Shown: in pieces, positions 46,619-55,332 of the stretch
Layout of the letters: each line of letters starts with the position of its first letter
Numbering within the stretch: the first letter of the stretch is position 1
Source of the DNA: Bacillus sp. FJAT-29814
GTDB taxonomy: Bacteria; Bacillota; Bacilli; Bacillales; Cytobacillaceae
Assembly (NCBI RefSeq): GCF_001510715.1
Contig: NZ_LMTJ01000006.1
Coordinates: 251,704 to 315,703 of the forward strand
Direction: 5' to 3'
Length of the DNA stretch: 64,000 nt
Made by a program: the position numbers and the translations under genes
Notes under the pieces: generated by a model
Databases searched by the model: none
What the model was told of the DNA's origin: nothing
Seen by the model: only the letters and a program-made list of their open reading frames with translations

Positions 46619-47443
46619 TTATTTAACCGCACCGGCAGTCAGTCCTTCCATAAATTGCTTCGATGCAATAAAGAACAGAATCATCATTGGAAGTGACGAC
46701 AAGGTCAGGCCGGCAAACAATGCGCCCCAGTCAGCGGAATATTCACCGAACAGGCTCAGCATCCCGACCGGAATGGTCTTTTTCAAATCGTCGGTAATAA
46801 AAATCAACGGGAAGAAGAAGTCATTCCACGATTGAATAAAGTTAATGATCATCACAGTGCCAAGCGCCGGGCGCATCAGCGGCAATACTACATTCCACAA
46901 GATTCTGAGGTCTGTCGCTCCGTCGATTCGCGCCGCTTCCTCCAATTCTGCCGGCATCGTCCTGAAAAATCCGGTTAAAATCAAGATGGACAGCGGAATG
47001 CCTGTCGCCGTATACATCAGAATCAGCGACCACAACGAGTTCGTCAGCCCAAGATCCTTCATTAGCATGAACAGCGGCACAATCCCGAGTTTAATCGGAA
47101 TCATCATCCCCATCAGGAAGATGAAAAACAGGACGTTGTTCCACCAAAACGTATAGCGGGCAATGTAAAAAGCCGCGAGCGACGTTGTGATGAGGATTAG
47201 CGACACTGAAACCACACTGACGAACACGCTGTTGTAAAAATAGGTCATGAACGGAACCCGATCTAACAGGTTTTGATAGGTTTCAAGACTGAAGCTTTTC
47301 GGCAGCGACAGCGGGCTCATCATGATTTCCATATTCGGTTTAAAGGATGATAAAATCATCAGTATAATCGGATATAGACTGATAGAGGCGAATAGAAAGG
47401 CAACGATGTAATAGATTGGCTTTGTCCAGATAGTTTGTTTCAC
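46619..47443 (-). CDS. Sugar ABC transporter permease (MalG/AraQ type)
   Basis: 274 residues, six membrane segments. The permease EAA loop 'AELEEAARIDGATDLRILWNVVLPLMRPALG' (shown in parts) marks it as a CUT1-type inner component that contacts the ATPase. No ATPase gene lies nearby, so it must share one, such as MsmX. Follows the partner permease by 12 bases. Confidence 0.9.
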   Translation of the reverse strand: MKQTIWTKPIYYIVAFLFASISLYPIILMILSSFKPNMEIMMSPLSLPKSFSLETYQNLLDRVPFMTYFYNSVFVSVVSVSLILITTSLAAFYIARYTFWWNNVLFFIFLMGMMIPIKLGIVPLFMLMKDLGLTNSLWSLILMYTATGIPLSILILTGFFRTMPAELEEAARIDGATDLRILWNVVLPLMRPALGTVMIINFIQSWNDFFFPLIFITDDLKKTIPVGMLSLFGEYSADWGALFAGLTLSSLPMMILFFIASKQFMEGLTAGAVK

Positions 47444-47455
47444 CTTTATTCACCC

Positions 47456-48418
47456 CTACATTTCCACTTGTTTTTTCTGCATTGATTTCAAATAAAACGC
47501 CGTTACGATCGAGATGAAAATAAATAATACGACTGCCAAAGCTGACCCAAGCCCTATTGCCGTGGAATCCCCGGTCGACCCGCCAAATGCGAGACGATAG
47601 AAATAAACGGCCAGCGTATCAGTTGATCGGTACGGCTCCCCTTGCGAGCCTTGCATCGCATAAACGAGTTCGAAGGCTTCGAAAGATTGGATAAACGTCA
47701 GCACCGTCATAATCGTGATCGACGGCATCATTAGCGGCAGCATAATCGTCCGGATCATCGTGAATCCTTTGGCCCCGTCCAAGCGCCCTGCTTCGATCAA
47801 TTCTTTCGGAATCGCCTGGAATCCGGCGAGGAAAATTAGCACAGCAAAGCCGATTCCAAACCAGCAGTTGACGAGAATAATCGCCAGCAGCGCGGTATCG
47901 GGGTCACCAAGCCAAGCCTTCTTCAGGTTCTCAAGACCCATTTTGCCAAGCATCACATTAAGCGCTCCGAAGTTAGGGTTCAAAATCAGCTTCCAAAGAA
48001 AACCGACCACGATGACCGATAACAGCCGCGGCAGGAAATAGGCCATTTTAAAAAATTCTGCCCCGCGGATTTTTTGATAGATAATAAACGCGAGGAAAAA
48101 TGCCAGCCCGTTTTGGACGACCATCTGGACGACAAAATACAGGACGTTGTGACCGGCGGCGTTCCAAAACATGCCGCTGAATGGCTCGGCCGTAAACAGG
48201 TTTTTATAGTTTTCCAACCCGATAAACGCGCCCTTTTTGATGCCCTTCCAGTCATAAAAACTGTAGGTTAGGGCCGCCACCAGCGGGTAAACAATGAACA
48301 TACCATAAATGACAAGGGCGGGAATAGGGAAGAGATGGATGCCCCACCGCTTCCGTTTCTTATGTGTTTTCTGTGTGATTACTTCTGGATTGATTTCTGT
48401 TTGCATATTCACCGCCAC
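47456..48418 (-). CDS. Sugar ABC transporter permease (MalF/UgpA type)
   Basis: 320 residues, six to seven membrane segments. EAA loop 'PKELIEAGRLDGAKGFTMIRTIMLPLM' region (about residues 205-235). With the downstream permease and the lipoprotein upstream it forms a CUT1 sugar importer. Placed in the muropeptide cluster, it likely imports MurNAc- or GlcNAc-containing sugars. Confidence 0.9.
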   Translation of the reverse strand: MAVNMQTEINPEVITQKTHKKRKRWGIHLFPIPALVIYGMFIVYPLVAALTYSFYDWKGIKKGAFIGLENYKNLFTAEPFSGMFWNAAGHNVLYFVVQMVVQNGLAFFLAFIIYQKIRGAEFFKMAYFLPRLLSVIVVGFLWKLILNPNFGALNVMLGKMGLENLKKAWLGDPDTALLAIILVNCWFGIGFAVLIFLAGFQAIPKELIEAGRLDGAKGFTMIRTIMLPLMMPSITIMTVLTFIQSFEAFELVYAMQGSQGEPYRSTDTLAVYFYRLAFGGSTGDSTAIGLGSALAVVLFIFISIVTAFYLKSMQKKQVEM

Positions 48419-48440
48419 CTACTTTTCATTTAATGCGCTA

Positions 48441-49745
48441 CTACTTTTGAAACGGTTTAAACCATGTTTCAGCATTTTCTTGGACTTTTTTCGCGACGCC
48501 TTCAGGAGTTTGCTTGCCTAAATACATACCTTGAAGTTCCGTTTCGAGCGTTGCCTTTGAAGTTGGGTTACCGCCGGCAAAATGAACGACCATCATGTAT
48601 GGAGTCGAAATTTTTTCAACAGCTTCGCTTAAGCCGGTAACCAATTCATCCTGTGACTTCACGCCAGGCATGGCACTGATCATCTTAAATTCGTTTGTAA
48701 ACAGCGTTGCAAATTCTTTTGTTGCTAAAAATTCCATGAATTTCTTTGCTTCTTCTTTGTGCTTGGATTTTGCATTAACAGCAAACGATCCATCAACCCA
48801 TGCGGTAATGGTTGCTTCTTTTCCAATAGCGGATGGCATTGGAAAAAAGCCGATTTCAATATCAGGATTCAGTCCGCGTACGACTTCAATTTCCCAGCTT
48901 CCCATAGGGAACATTGCTGCCGTGCCAGTAGCAAAAAGCGTACGAATATCATCCATTCCTAGTCCTTCATAGTTATCTGGGAAGAATTTCTTCAGTTCAT
49001 CCATTGCTTTAATTGAGTTGACAAATTCTGGGCTATTAAAATTGGTCTCGCCTTTGGTAATCTTTTCGACAAACTCATTGCCGCCATAATGGGCCGGTCC
49101 AACAATCCCATGTACTGCGGACAATAACCAGCCTTCTTTGCTGCCTAGGGCAATCGGAACAATTTTCTTGTCTTTTAATGTTTGGGCAAGTTTAATGAAT
49201 TCGTCCCAAGTCTTTGGTTCTTTCAGGCCGTTATCCTTGAAAATTTTCTTGTTATAGAACATTTGCGTTGTACTCATGTTGAGAGGCACGCCATATTGCT
49301 TGCCGTCAGTTCCTTTTGAGGCATTCAGCGCAGCTTCCGGAAAATCGTTAAGGCCTGCTACACCATCAAGTGGTTCCAGATAACCTGCATCAGCTAGCGC
49401 GATTCCAGGTGTGTATGGGCGCAGGTGGATAATGTCCGGACCTTCACCGCTTTGTAAAGCAGTGTTCAGGATTGTGTTGTACTCGGTATTTTTCGAAGGC
49501 TTAAATTCCACTTTAATGTCAGGATTTTTCTTATTGAATTCGGCAATAACCTTTTCGTATTTGGCCGTATCCTCTGTGCGCCAGCTACCGATTGTGAGTG
49601 TGACGGTTTCTTTACTGCCGCCGCCCTCATCTTTTGGCTTGCCTTCAGTTTTTTCAGTGCCCCCTTTGTCATTTGAACACGCTGTTGCCAAAACGAGAAT
49701 CAGTGTGAACAAGCCAAACAGCCATAGTTTTCCCAGTTTTTTCAT
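48441..49745 (-). CDS. Sugar-binding lipoprotein of an ABC transporter
   Basis: 434 residues. Lipobox 'LATACSND' (Cys at about 23), then a family 1 extracellular solute-binding protein ('LTIGSWRTEDTAKYEKVIAEFNKKNPDIKVEF', in parts; 'TWDEFIKLAQTL'). Captures the sugar for the two permeases downstream. A perfect CCTCGGC/GCCGAGG hairpin (49783-49798) lies in its leader. Confidence 0.93.
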   Translation of the reverse strand: MKKLGKLWLFGLFTLILVLATACSNDKGGTEKTEGKPKDEGGGSKETVTLTIGSWRTEDTAKYEKVIAEFNKKNPDIKVEFKPSKNTEYNTILNTALQSGEGPDIIHLRPYTPGIALADAGYLEPLDGVAGLNDFPEAALNASKGTDGKQYGVPLNMSTTQMFYNKKIFKDNGLKEPKTWDEFIKLAQTLKDKKIVPIALGSKEGWLLSAVHGIVGPAHYGGNEFVEKITKGETNFNSPEFVNSIKAMDELKKFFPDNYEGLGMDDIRTLFATGTAAMFPMGSWEIEVVRGLNPDIEIGFFPMPSAIGKEATITAWVDGSFAVNAKSKHKEEAKKFMEFLATKEFATLFTNEFKMISAMPGVKSQDELVTGLSEAVEKISTPYMMVVHFAGGNPTSKATLETELQGMYLGKQTPEGVAKKVQENAETWFKPFQK

Positions 49746-49782
49746 CGAAAAAATTTCCCCCTTAAAAAATGTTTTATTTTTT

Positions 49783-49798
49783 CCTCGGCAAGCCGAGG
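49783..49798 (-). other. Leader hairpin of the sugar-binding protein mRNA
   Basis: CCTCGGC-TT-GCCGAGG, seven GC-rich pairs with a tiny loop, 38-53 bases upstream of the start codon. No T-run follows on either strand, so it is more likely a stability or regulatory hairpin. Confidence 0.4.
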
Positions 49799-49901
49799 GA
49801 GTTACTAATTTTACAGGACAGCCATGCTTTGACGTCCTAAAGGTTTCTTGGGTGTCTGAACAATGATGGAAAATGAAGTAGTGTAATAGAATGGCAGACA
49901 G

Positions 49902-49916
49902 TAGACAGACTGTCTA
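49902..49916 (-). promoter_or_regulatory. Palindrome at the murR stop, possible MurR operator
   Basis: TAGACAG-A-CTGTCTA, perfect seven-base arms, overlapping the last codon of the murR-like gene and 157-171 bases upstream of the transport operon. RpiR-family regulators bind palindromes; the assignment is inference. Confidence 0.3.
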
Positions 49917-50768
49917 TCTGCCGGTTGTTTTTTTTAATGTGTTAACAGCTTTGCGGGTTCTTTCAAGTGCTTCAATATTTTTAGATTGATTAGATCGGGT
50001 GACGCCAAGGAATAGAATATCAATGACATTCAGTTGGGCAATCCGCGAGCTCGTTGCCCCGCTCCGGACATCCCGTTCCAGAGAGGTTGTATGCAGCTTT
50101 ACATCCGCCAAATCGGAAACATGATTATCCCCGGACTTCGTCAGCGAAATTATTTGGGCGCCACTTTCCTTGGCAATCCTTAACGCCTCGATAACGTCCT
50201 TCGTTTGTCCGCTGTAGGAGATACCAATCGCCACATCCTGTTTCGTCAGGTTGGCAGCAATCGTAATTTGGGTATCGCCGTCAAAGCCTTCCTCACACCA
50301 GCGGCCAATTCGCGTCAGCTTTTGCTTTAAGTCCATGCCCACGATGGCAGATGCGCCAATTCCAAATACCGCCACCTTTCTGGCCTGGGATAAAAGGTTG
50401 ACCGCCTGTTCAACTTCCTCTTCTGACAAAACCAGCAACGTGTTTTGAATCGATTGGATATTGTTCTGCGAGATCGTCTGAATGAAGGATTTTGCCGAAT
50501 CATCGGTCGGGATATCTTCATAAAGATTATTTTGCGGTTTAGCCAATTCATAGGCGATTTTAAGTTTCAAATCCTGAAACCCCTTACATTTCAGTGACCT
50601 CGACATCCGAATAATCGTGGCCTCACTGACCTTGGCCTTTTCGGCCAGTTTTTGAACAGATAGGTTTACTACCTCTTGTGGGTGGCGCAGGATATATTCT
50701 GCAGCCTTCTTTTCTGAGGGCTTGAAGCTGTGCATGCCCTCTTGGATAAAAATAATTTCTTGGTTCAT
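49914..50768 (-). CDS. murR: MurR/RpiR-family transcriptional regulator
   Basis: 284 residues from the ATG at 50768 (GGTGA upstream; an ATG four codons earlier is possible). N-terminal RpiR helix-turn-helix ('LAEKAKVSEATIIRMSRSLKCKGFQDLK', residues about 38-65) and a C-terminal SIS sugar-phosphate domain ('VFGIGASAIVG', 'ISYSGQTKDVIEAL'). Its counterpart in B. subtilis responds to MurNAc-6P and controls the muropeptide operon. First gene of the leftward cluster. Confidence 0.88.
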   Translation of the reverse strand: MNQEIIFIQEGMHSFKPSEKKAAEYILRHPQEVVNLSVQKLAEKAKVSEATIIRMSRSLKCKGFQDLKLKIAYELAKPQNNLYEDIPTDDSAKSFIQTISQNNIQSIQNTLLVLSEEEVEQAVNLLSQARKVAVFGIGASAIVGMDLKQKLTRIGRWCEEGFDGDTQITIAANLTKQDVAIGISYSGQTKDVIEALRIAKESGAQIISLTKSGDNHVSDLADVKLHTTSLERDVRSGATSSRIAQLNVIDILFLGVTRSNQSKNIEALERTRKAVNTLKKTTGR

Positions 50769-50970
50769 CGTCTTCACCATATGTATGTGTCTTACTCTCA
50801 TTATATTAAACAAAATTTCAAAATTCAACGAAATTTCCGAAATTTTATTTCATTACTAATCTACATAATTCGATATTTTTCTACAATCATACTTTCATTT
50901 TACTAGCAGTATCCTTCGCAGCCTATTGGGAAAAAAGCCGCGACTTCTTCTTTACCGATGTAGGAAAACT

Positions 50971-51006
50971 AAAAAACCCAGCAAACAAAATCAATGATCT
51001 GCTGGG
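50971..51006 (-). terminator. Terminator of the immunity gene operon
   Basis: CCCAGCA/TGCTGGG with a 16-base loop, followed by TTTTTT on the minus strand. Confidence 0.85.
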
Positions 51007-51028
51007 CTTAGAATTTTACTATTTTAGA

Positions 51029-51655
51029 CTAAATTGTCCAAATAAACGGTTTGTTAAGTAAATCAAAATGGAGATACTTCTCTATTTTTTCTTTTGCTTC
51101 TTCTGGGGTAATTAATACATAGTATCCACCAGTATTATGAGTATAAAACTTTAAATCTGAATCAATGATTTTATCAAGTTCATCGTTCCATTCCTTTTTA
51201 AACCACTTTTCAAATCTAGTTCTCCAATTTTTCAAATGCCTTTTTGCATCAAGGATACTCATTTCCCAAGATCGTCCAACTTCATGATAAAAATTGTTTT
51301 GGGATGAAAATTCAATTATCTGTCTAAATAAAGCGCCTTGGGTATTTTCAGCATAGAATATTCCTTCATCATCGTCATGTGGGCAATACACTACAGGCAA
51401 ACCTTGTTTTTCTATATACCAAGCCCATTTATCCCCTCCTCCACTTACAGCAAATGGCACGATTGACCTAGATTCATATTCTTCATAATCATAATGTCTG
51501 ATTTTTTCACATGTTAACCATTCCATATCATATAACCATAAATACTTTTGTGACTCTAAATCCTTAAAATCAATAAAATTCTCTGTATCTAGCCATCCTA
51601 GTTCATTCATTTCTAGAAATATTTCTGGAAAATGAAAATTATTTGGTATGGTCAT
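51029..51655 (-). CDS. SMI1/KNR4-type immunity protein
   Basis: 208 residues. 'SIVPFAVSGGGDKWAWY', 'VVYCPHDDDEGIFYAENTQGALF' correspond to the conserved central strands and end of SMI1/KNR4 (SUKH) proteins, which neutralise polymorphic or contact-dependent toxins. No toxin gene lies next to it. Third gene of a leftward trio. Specific toxin unknown. Confidence 0.75.
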   Translation of the reverse strand: MTIPNNFHFPEIFLEMNELGWLDTENFIDFKDLESQKYLWLYDMEWLTCEKIRHYDYEEYESRSIVPFAVSGGGDKWAWYIEKQGLPVVYCPHDDDEGIFYAENTQGALFRQIIEFSSQNNFYHEVGRSWEMSILDAKRHLKNWRTRFEKWFKKEWNDELDKIIDSDLKFYTHNTGGYYVLITPEEAKEKIEKYLHFDLLNKPFIWTI

Positions 51656-51714
51656 GTAAGATCACCACTTGAATTTTAATTTAAACGTACTAATAAAAAT
51701 GAATCATCTCTTCA

Positions 51715-52029
51715 TCATAATGAAATAAAAGCATCGTTTCGACAATAGAATAGAAAAGCATCAAACAAATCATTAACTGAACATTTTTCTCGTTGTTGAT
51801 TTGCATTTTCTACAATATCTTGTACCTCTTGAATACTAAATACAAGAATTAATTTATTATCTAATGCGAACTGTGGGGATACTTCCCCTTCTTCTAAATC
51901 ATCCAGATTTAATACAGCAGCTGGACTATTAATATTCCAATTTTTGTTTTCTGGAAGAAATAAAGAATCTGCCCATGAATAATCATTTGGATTTAATAAA
52001 ACTTCTTCCAATTTAATTAATTTCTCCAT
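51715..52029 (-). CDS. Immunity-cluster protein, unknown family (possibly DUF7716-like)
   Basis: 104 residues. Distinctive 'DYSWADSLFLPENKNWNINSPAAVLN' and C-terminal 'VNDLFDAFLFYCRNDAFISL'. No catalytic motif. It sits between two SMI1/KNR4 genes and so is probably also an immunity protein. My family suggestion rests on pattern memory and is weak. Confidence 0.55.
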   Translation of the reverse strand: MEKLIKLEEVLLNPNDYSWADSLFLPENKNWNINSPAAVLNLDDLEEGEVSPQFALDNKLILVFSIQEVQDIVENANQQREKCSVNDLFDAFLFYCRNDAFISL

Positions 52030-52055
52030 ATGCTAGTTTTCCTCTCTTTTAATCT

Positions 52056-52700
52056 CTATAGTATCTTTTTAATCAAGCAAAAAATTTTATTATCAAAGTC
52101 AACACCATTTTCCATTGATACCTCATACCAGTCATAAATATCAACAAAACCTACGTTACACCAGTTCTTAAATAATTTATCAAAATCTGTAGCAATCTTT
52201 ATTCCGTGTAAATTAGGTCCCCCATCCATTACATCATGTTCTAGGAAAAAAACAGGATATCCAGGTTGTCTTGTATCAAAACAAAATGCATCTCCATTAC
52301 GGAATTTTATAACTGGTATCCAATAAATCCAATCATCTAGAATTGCCTTTACCGCTTCATTTTCTTCGTAGTCTTGTTTATTTTTAAGGAATTCCTTTAC
52401 CTCAAAACGAATGTCTTCTACCATACGTACTATTTCTGCAGGTGAAATGAGGTTAATTTCCCCGTATTTACAATACTCTCCAAAACCTTCACCTGTAGCA
52501 TTCCATATCATAGATATACTAGCTGCCTCATTTAAATAAAGATTTTTTAAAGTATCGGGAAATATAAAATTAAGCTTTCCTTCTATTTGATCGAAATCAT
52601 CTACATCCATTGGTTCGCTTAGTGCAATTTCTTCTACATCAATATTCGGAGTTTCTTTTAGTTTTTGATAAACATGGTAAATTTCTTCTTTAATCCTCAT
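52056..52700 (-). CDS. SMI1/KNR4-family immunity protein
   Basis: 214 residues. 'DVDDFDQIEGKLNFIFPDTLKNLYL' (about 33-55) is the classical SMI1/KNR4 opening; 'WIPVIKFRNGDAFCFDTRQPGYPVFFLEHD' follows in parts. First gene of the trio. It lies between the murR-like gene and csbA. Confidence 0.85.
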   Translation of the reverse strand: MRIKEEIYHVYQKLKETPNIDVEEIALSEPMDVDDFDQIEGKLNFIFPDTLKNLYLNEAASISMIWNATGEGFGEYCKYGEINLISPAEIVRMVEDIRFEVKEFLKNKQDYEENEAVKAILDDWIYWIPVIKFRNGDAFCFDTRQPGYPVFFLEHDVMDGGPNLHGIKIATDFDKLFKNWCNVGFVDIYDWYEVSMENGVDFDNKIFCLIKKIL

Positions 52701-52860
52701 AACATCACTTCCTATACAAGTGTATATTTAATCCAAATAAACTGTATTCATCCATCATTTTCCCGGTAAACTGAAAAATATATTATCCCATTTCTTCTTA
52801 TTCCATTGGCCCTTCCCGTATGTGAACTCCAAATGATGACTAGCCTTACCATGAGCAAAC

Positions 52861-52887
52861 AAAAAAAGCCTACCTGGATTTCAGGCA
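52861..52887 (-). terminator. csbA terminator
   Basis: TGCCTG/CAGGTA-type stem followed by GGCTTTTTTTG on the minus strand. Confidence 0.65.
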
Positions 52888-52897
52888 GACTTCGATG

Positions 52898-53137
52898 TTA
52901 GCTCCTTTTAATGGCGCGTTGCTTCATCTTTGACGCCAGCCAGAAGCCAGCCGTTAATGAAAATGCATCCACCACGATAAGCCAAAATGCATTTGTATAG
53001 CCTTTATAAACGGATGCGGCGATAAGTGCCACGGTCAATACCAGTCCGATCACCCGGTTGTACGTGACCCGAGTAAACAGCAGGACCAACAGACCTGGCA
53101 GGAACAATGCCGACATAAACCTGATTACTTCTACCAT
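52898..53137 (-). CDS. csbA: CsbA-like small membrane protein
   Basis: 79 residues, three hydrophobic segments. 'LFLPGLLVLLFTRVTYNRVIGLVLTVALIAAS' (in parts) and 'YKGYTNAFW' match the general-stress protein CsbA. In B. subtilis csbA is directly beside uvrB; here about 13 kb of murein-recycling and immunity genes lie between. That gap looks like an insertion. Function unknown. Confidence 0.85.
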   Translation of the reverse strand: MVEVIRFMSALFLPGLLVLLFTRVTYNRVIGLVLTVALIAASVYKGYTNAFWLIVVDAFSLTAGFWLASKMKQRAIKRS

Positions 53138-53208
53138 AGTGGAGCCCCACCTCGTTCATTTCTGATTTCATTCTAGAAATTAACTGTGAAAAATGCAACC
53201 AATAAAGT

Positions 53209-54651
53209 CTAGATGTGGGACTCCACAATCGTTTTTCGTTGAGTAAACAGACTAACTGCAATAAAGCCGAGAAAGGAAATCAGTATCGGCAGCACTACCG
53301 TATGCAGCCCAAGCGCATTTGGATAAAACCGGTCAAACAGGATGTAGGATCCCATCCCTAAAATCATCGAAGTAATCGCACCGTACTTATTCCCCCTGCT
53401 CCAATACAATCCGAAAATCACCGGCCAAATAAAGACCGACTCCAAGCCGCCAAACGAAAACAGGTTGAGCCAGATAATCAGATCTGGGGGACTTAGGGCA
53501 AGCAGAATCACAATTATGCCGATAATAGTCGTTACGCTGAAGCTTATTTTTTTTATCTGGTGATCAGCAGCATTCGGTTTGATGTAATTTAAATAGATAT
53601 CCTTGACCAATGCTGAGCTTACTAAAATCAACAGAGCATCGACTGTCGACATGATTGCCGCCATCGGAGCAGCGAGCACAATTCCTGCCACAAACGGCGG
53701 CAGTACCTTCAAAGACAAAAGCGGCATGACCGTGTCACCGATTTTTATACCAGGCAAGACCGGCCTGGCAAACACACCGATCAGGTGCATGCCGAGCATG
53801 ATGAACCCAACGACAATTGTCCCGATAATAATGGCGCTGTGCATCGCCCGTGAATTTTTATAAGACATCGCCCTGACGGCGATTTGCGGCAGGCCGACAA
53901 CCCCCACGCCGACTAAAATCCAGAATGAGGAGACATAGGCCGGCGTCAAGGTACGCTCGGCGCCAAACGGACTGATGAGATTCGGATTTTCTGCAGCTAG
54001 GTCGGAAATGATCCTTGGAACCCCTCCGCCCGCTTTGATGGTCGCGATTAGGAGAATCAGCGTTCCCATAAACATTACCACCCCCTGAACGGTATCGGTC
54101 AAGGCCACTGCCCGAAACCCACCCACAATCACAAATACCAGAACGGAAAAGGCAAAAATCATCAGTGCCGTTGTATAGGGGAGCCCCGTTAATGATTCGA
54201 CAAGGCGGGCGCCGCCAATCCATTGCGCCGTCATTGACGAAAACAGAAAGATGATAATGCTTGCCGCCGACAGGATGACGACAGTCTTACTTTGATACCG
54301 CTCTTTCAGGAAATCAATCAAGGTAATCGCCTTATATTGCCGTGAGACAATCGCAAACTTTTTCCCCAACACCATCAGGACAAAATAACCTGTCGCTAAC
54401 TGGGCCATCGCCAGCAGCACCCAGCCTAGCCCCTGAGTATAAGCGACGCCCGGTCCGCCGATAAAAGAGCTTGCACTGCCATAGGTAGCCACCATCGTCA
54501 TAGCCAGGATAAATCCACCCATCTGTCGTTCACCGAGAAAATACTCCTCCAAAAATGAGTTGGATTTCAGTACAAATTTATTCGACCAAAAGCCTACAGC
54601 AAAGATAATCAATAAGAAAAGCAGCAATGGAGTAATCACCGCCCAGTTCAT
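53209..54651 (-). CDS. panF: Sodium/pantothenate symporter
   Basis: 480 residues with about 13 membrane segments, SSS family. 'EYFLGERQMGGFILAMTMVATYGSASSFIGGPG' (in parts) and 'GGFRAVALTDTVQG' are PanF signatures. It imports pantothenate with sodium for coenzyme A synthesis. It overlaps yhdT by four bases; yhdT-panF pairing is also seen in E. coli. Confidence 0.92.
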   Translation of the reverse strand: MNWAVITPLLLFLLIIFAVGFWSNKFVLKSNSFLEEYFLGERQMGGFILAMTMVATYGSASSFIGGPGVAYTQGLGWVLLAMAQLATGYFVLMVLGKKFAIVSRQYKAITLIDFLKERYQSKTVVILSAASIIIFLFSSMTAQWIGGARLVESLTGLPYTTALMIFAFSVLVFVIVGGFRAVALTDTVQGVVMFMGTLILLIATIKAGGGVPRIISDLAAENPNLISPFGAERTLTPAYVSSFWILVGVGVVGLPQIAVRAMSYKNSRAMHSAIIIGTIVVGFIMLGMHLIGVFARPVLPGIKIGDTVMPLLSLKVLPPFVAGIVLAAPMAAIMSTVDALLILVSSALVKDIYLNYIKPNAADHQIKKISFSVTTIIGIIVILLALSPPDLIIWLNLFSFGGLESVFIWPVIFGLYWSRGNKYGAITSMILGMGSYILFDRFYPNALGLHTVVLPILISFLGFIAVSLFTQRKTIVESHI

Positions 54652-54932
54652 TCGGCTCCACCCTCTTTCTCTTCAAAGGGCACTTCTTTAAACAGAAATT
54701 TTAAGGCTAGGATGACGAGAATGATCATAAATAAGGTCCCGGCAATGCAGCTGTAAAAGAACCAGGCCGGGAGACCCAATATGTATGTGTAATCTTCAAC
54801 CTTGGCGGAACCGAGGCCATAAGCAAATCCGTACCAAATGATGAAGTTAATGATGACCAGGGCGACGCCGATCAACGCTTCACGGTGGGCAATTTTAAAT
54901 CGCTTATCCAGCGGTTTTTCCTGCTTTTTCAT
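54648..54932 (-). CDS. yhdT: YhdT-like small membrane protein (DUF997)
   Basis: 94 residues with two membrane segments ('ALIGVALVIINFIIWYGFAYGLG' and 'FMIILVILALKFLF'). 'LGLPAWFFYSCI' is typical of DUF997, the usual partner of PanF. Translationally coupled to panF; probably a transporter subunit. Confidence 0.9.
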   Translation of the reverse strand: MKKQEKPLDKRFKIAHREALIGVALVIINFIIWYGFAYGLGSAKVEDYTYILGLPAWFFYSCIAGTLFMIILVILALKFLFKEVPFEEKEGGAE

Positions 54933-55332
54933 AAAATCCTCCCTTAGGGATTGAAACTTTGAAGTCCCTGTTGTCTATAGTCTTGTTAGTTTATGCAATA
55001 AAGAATATATTACCAAAGTTAACCGCAGGGAAAAGGGGCTAATCAAAAAAAATAACGAAAAAGGTCTATTTTCATAAAATATTGGAATTACCTGTCAGTA
55101 ACCACGAAAGAGTTTTGGAATTTTATAGTACATTTCGACTAATTTTTCCGATAAACCATTAAAATATTTACAAATTTTCATAATAATTTTACTATTGTGG
55201 TATACTCTTATTTCTTCGGGATACTAAATTTCAGCAGGCCGCGTATTCAAGTAGAGCGAAGGAGGGAATATGTTAAAAATACATATTTCATAGGTTGCAA
55301 GTCTTGTAAAAAATATTTTGAGGGGGAGTAAT
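54933..55332. other. Divergent promoter region of yhdT-panF and inhA
   Basis: AT-rich, no gene of normal size. TATACT (near 55201) is a plausible -10 for inhA. A seven-codon ORF at 55270 and a near-palindrome TTGCAAG-T-CTTGTAA (55295-55309) lie between that promoter and the inhA start. Confidence 0.45.
55270..55293 (+). CDS. Possible seven-residue leader peptide upstream of inhA
   Basis: ATG with a strong GAAGGAGG site reads MLKIHIS and stops 40 bases before the inhA start. The palindrome TTGCAAG-T-CTTGTAA follows. It could couple translation to expression of the protease, or be chance. Confidence 0.25.
   Translation: MLKIHIS

Noticed and set aside
51029..52700. Complete toxin-antitoxin locus
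   Set aside because: All three genes look like immunity-type proteins; no toxin domain was found beside them.
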